DNA of 64,000 nt from Porphyrobacter sp. GA68 (GTDB taxonomy: Bacteria > Pseudomonadota > Alphaproteobacteria > Sphingomonadales > Sphingomonadaceae), in the NCBI RefSeq assembly GCF_022605525.1, contig NZ_JAKQYJ010000001.1:372001-436000 (forward strand), written 5' to 3'. Position 1 is the stretch's first letter; every line of letters begins with the position of its first letter. Shown one piece after another: positions 62,257 through 64,000 of this stretch. The position numbers and the translations under genes were made by a program. The notes under the pieces were generated by a model. It ran no database searches. It saw nothing but the letters and a program-made list of their open reading frames with translations, and was not told the origin of the DNA.

Positions 62257-64000
62257 TCAGCGTGGCTGCGGCCGCGGCGGGTCGGCGCCAGGCGGCTGGC
62301 GCCCTATCGCTTCGCGCAGGAACTCCTCACTGGCGGCAGGCGGGATGGGTGGGCGGCCGCGTTCCTGTCCCGCAGGGCGCTGGCCGCCGGGTTGAGGCGC
62401 GGTGCGGCGCGGTGGCGGCACCTCCGCCGGATTTGACCCTGCAGGCGGACCAGCGCCCGGATTTTCTACAGCGGCTCCGCCGTTACCGGGCAATGCATCG
62501 TCAACCGGTTGACGCGAGCCCGGCTCCACCGGATTGCCGTTCTCGTCGGTGTAGTAATATTCCTCGGGATCGCCCCAGCCATATTCCTCGTCCGGCTCCA
62601 GCTGCCATTCGGGTAACTGCACCTGGGTCGTGAATTGCTCCACCGGCCGGTCCGCCACCGCGCGGCGCATGAACTGGGCGAACGCACGGGCAGGTGCGGT
62701 GCCGCCCTGCAGGCCGGCCACCGGGCGCGCGTCGTCACGGCCCATCCACACGCCGGTCGTCACTCCGCTGGAAAAGCCCAGGAACCAGCCATCCTTGTTG
62801 GCATTGGTCGTGCCGGTCTTGCCCGCCACCGGACGCCCGATCTGAGCCGCCCGCCCGGTACCCGTGTTCACCGTCGTCTGCAGCAGGTCGGTGATGCCAG
62901 CTGCCACGTAGTCGGGCACCAGCTGGGTCACGCGGTCGTTATTGTGCCGATAGATCACATTGCCGCTGGCGGTCGTCACCCGCAACACGCCATAAGGCTG
63001 AACCGCCCGGCCGCCGGCCGAGACGGCGGCAAATGCCTGCGTCATGTCGATCAGCCGCGTTTCCGAACTGCCCAGCACCATGGCGGGCCGCTCGCTGATA
63101 GGAGTGGTGATCCCGAACCGGCGGGCCATCGCGGCCACCGTGCCGAATCCGACTTCGGCCCCGAGCTGCGCGGCCACGGTGTTCTTGGAATAGGCGAACG
63201 CAGTGCGCAGGTCGATCGGTCCGGCATAGCTGCCGCCTGAATTGCGCGGCGTCCAGCCGTCGATCGTCACCGGCGCATCGACCACCCGGTCCGTGGGTGT
63301 GTAGCCGGCTTCGAGCGCGGCCAGATAGACGAACAGTTTCCACGCCGAACCCGGCTGGCGCACTGCGCTGACCGCGCGGTTGTAGTTGGACGTGACATAA
63401 TCCGTGCCGCCCACCAGCGCCAGCACCGCCCCGTCCCGGTCAAGCGATACGAGCGCCCCCTGCGATCCGCCCGGCACGTTCTGCCGCAACGCCTGGGTCG
63501 CGGCGTTCTGCAACCCGGCGTCCAGCGTGGTCCAGACCTCGATCGGTTCAAAGGTTTCGGGCAGCAGCACGTCGAGCTGCGGCAGCACCCAGTCGCTGAA
63601 ATAGCGGGCGGCGTTGGAACTCGTGTCCGGCTTGAGCTGGATGGCGGAGATGTCGACCGATGCCTGTGCAGGCGTAATATAGCCCTGCTCTTCCATCAGC
63701 CGCAGCACGACCTGCGCCCGCTCCACCGCCCGTTCGACATCTGCGGTTGGCGCATAGCGCGACGGCGCCTTGACCAGCCCGGCGATGATCGCCGCCTCGC
63801 CCACGGACAGGTCGCTGGCCGGATGACTGAAGAAGCGGCGGCTGGCGCTGTCGATCCCCCACGCCCCGCCGCCAAAATACACCTTGTTGAGATAGAGTTC
63901 GAGGATCTCCTCCTTGGTGAATTTCGCCTCCAGCGCCATCGCCAGAATGGCCTCGCGCGCCTTGCGGTCGACGGAGCGATTGGAATTGAGGAACAGGTTG
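62257..64000 (-). CDS. mrcA: Penicillin-binding protein 1A (N-terminus cut by window edge)
   Basis: About 580 C-terminal residues; the start is beyond base 64000. The visible GT51 end has NLFLNSNRSVDRKAREAI and TKEEILELYLNKVYFGGGAWGIDSAS. The transpeptidase domain has the SxxK serine in PGSAWKLF, SxN in YSKNTV, and KTG in VAGKTGTTNANKDGWFLG. It polymerises and cross-links peptidoglycan. The C-terminal tail, from about DEEYGWGDPEEYYY on, is acidic and then Pro/Gly-rich with many PP and RP pairs. It converges on degP and shares its terminator. Confidence 0.95.
   Translation of the reverse strand, partial: NLFLNSNRSVDRKAREAILAMALEAKFTKEEILELYLNKVYFGGGAWGIDSASRRFFSHPASDLSVGEAAIIAGLVKAPSRYAPTADVERAVERAQVVLRLMEEQGYITPAQASVDISAIQLKPDTSSNAARYFSDWVLPQLDVLLPETFEPIEVWTTLDAGLQNAATQALRQNVPGGSQGALVSLDRDGAVLALVGGTDYVTSNYNRAVSAVRQPGSAWKLFVYLAALEAGYTPTDRVVDAPVTIDGWTPRNSGGSYAGPIDLRTAFAYSKNTVAAQLGAEVGFGTVAAMARRFGITTPISERPAMVLGSSETRLIDMTQAFAAVSAGGRAVQPYGVLRVTTASGNVIYRHNNDRVTQLVPDYVAAGITDLLQTTVNTGTGRAAQIGRPVAGKTGTTNANKDGWFLGFSSGVTTGVWMGRDDARPVAGLQGGTAPARAFAQFMRRAVADRPVEQFTTQVQLPEWQLEPDEEYGWGDPEEYYYTDENGNPVEPGSRQPVDDALPGNGGAAVENPGAGPPAGSNPAEVPPPRRTAPQPGGQRPAGQERGRPPIPPAASEEFLREAIGRQPPGADPPRPQPR

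Overview
The window is 64 kb of a GC-rich (roughly two-thirds G+C) bacterial chromosome, densely packed with genes on both strands and with no gap above 300 bases. The gene content points to an alphaproteobacterium of the order Sphingomonadales, probably the Erythrobacteraceae/Sphingomonadaceae. Indicators are an imuA-imuB-dnaE2 mutagenesis cassette behind an alphaproteobacterial LexA box (GTTC-N7-GTTC), an UPF0262 protein, a CC_3452-type secreted protein, a DUF1674/SdhAF4 protein, a 41-residue L36 ribosomal protein, EcfG-like promoter motifs (GGAAC-N17-GGTT), and a 12-residue overlap-rich operon style. The genus is inference. No rRNA, prophage, transposase or CRISPR array was seen; one tRNA (Lys, TTT) is present.

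Layout. 0-10 kb: an HxlR regulator (cut by the window edge) facing a CC_3452-type gene, then a HAD phosphatase, rpmJ, galE, a DUF4136 lipoprotein with an M14 carboxypeptidase, an EAL phosphodiesterase, an ldhA-lctP lactate pair, and cdd with a GH25-like protein and UPF0262. 10-17 kb: dnaB, a phospholipase-D-type protein, rpoZ, DUF3072, DUF3667 and ftsH. 17-21 kb: a CoA-thioester set (MaoC hydratase, AMACR-type racemase, CitE-like lyase) with a haloalkane dehalogenase. 21-27 kb: the SOS mutasome, whose ImuB carries a repeat-built insertion of about 290 residues.

27-31 kb: a five-cistron run (signal-peptide methyltransferase, SIMPL lipoprotein, aguB, folK, tRNA-Lys) in which the folK stop codon lies inside the tRNA. 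31-38 kb: msrA, rhodanese lipoprotein, acnA, an EamA exporter and a compact arsenic operon arsR-arsI-arsC-acr3. 38-48 kb: an L,D-transpeptidase, an aspartic protease, an HDAC-type deacetylase with ispG, a ZntB transporter, a 48-residue hydrophilic protein with an EcfG-like promoter, a GNAT, an MscS-related channel and gltX. 48-64 kb: a CHASE2-EAL protein with a low-GC sensor segment, a tiny Trp-rich peptide gene with its own terminator, rsmB, DUF1674, a P450, hemH, an orphan molybdenum hydroxylase, an Mrp carrier, hflK-hflC, a DegP-type protease and a penicillin-binding protein 1A cut by the right edge.

Most of the window is core chromosome. The parts least explained by known families are the 28-residue Trp-rich peptide near 51.1 kb, the 48-residue stress-type peptide near 45.0 kb, the ImuB insertion, and the compositional mosaic in the CHASE2-EAL gene. 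I see no convincing novel multi-gene system; the candidates are small genes and unusual architectures.
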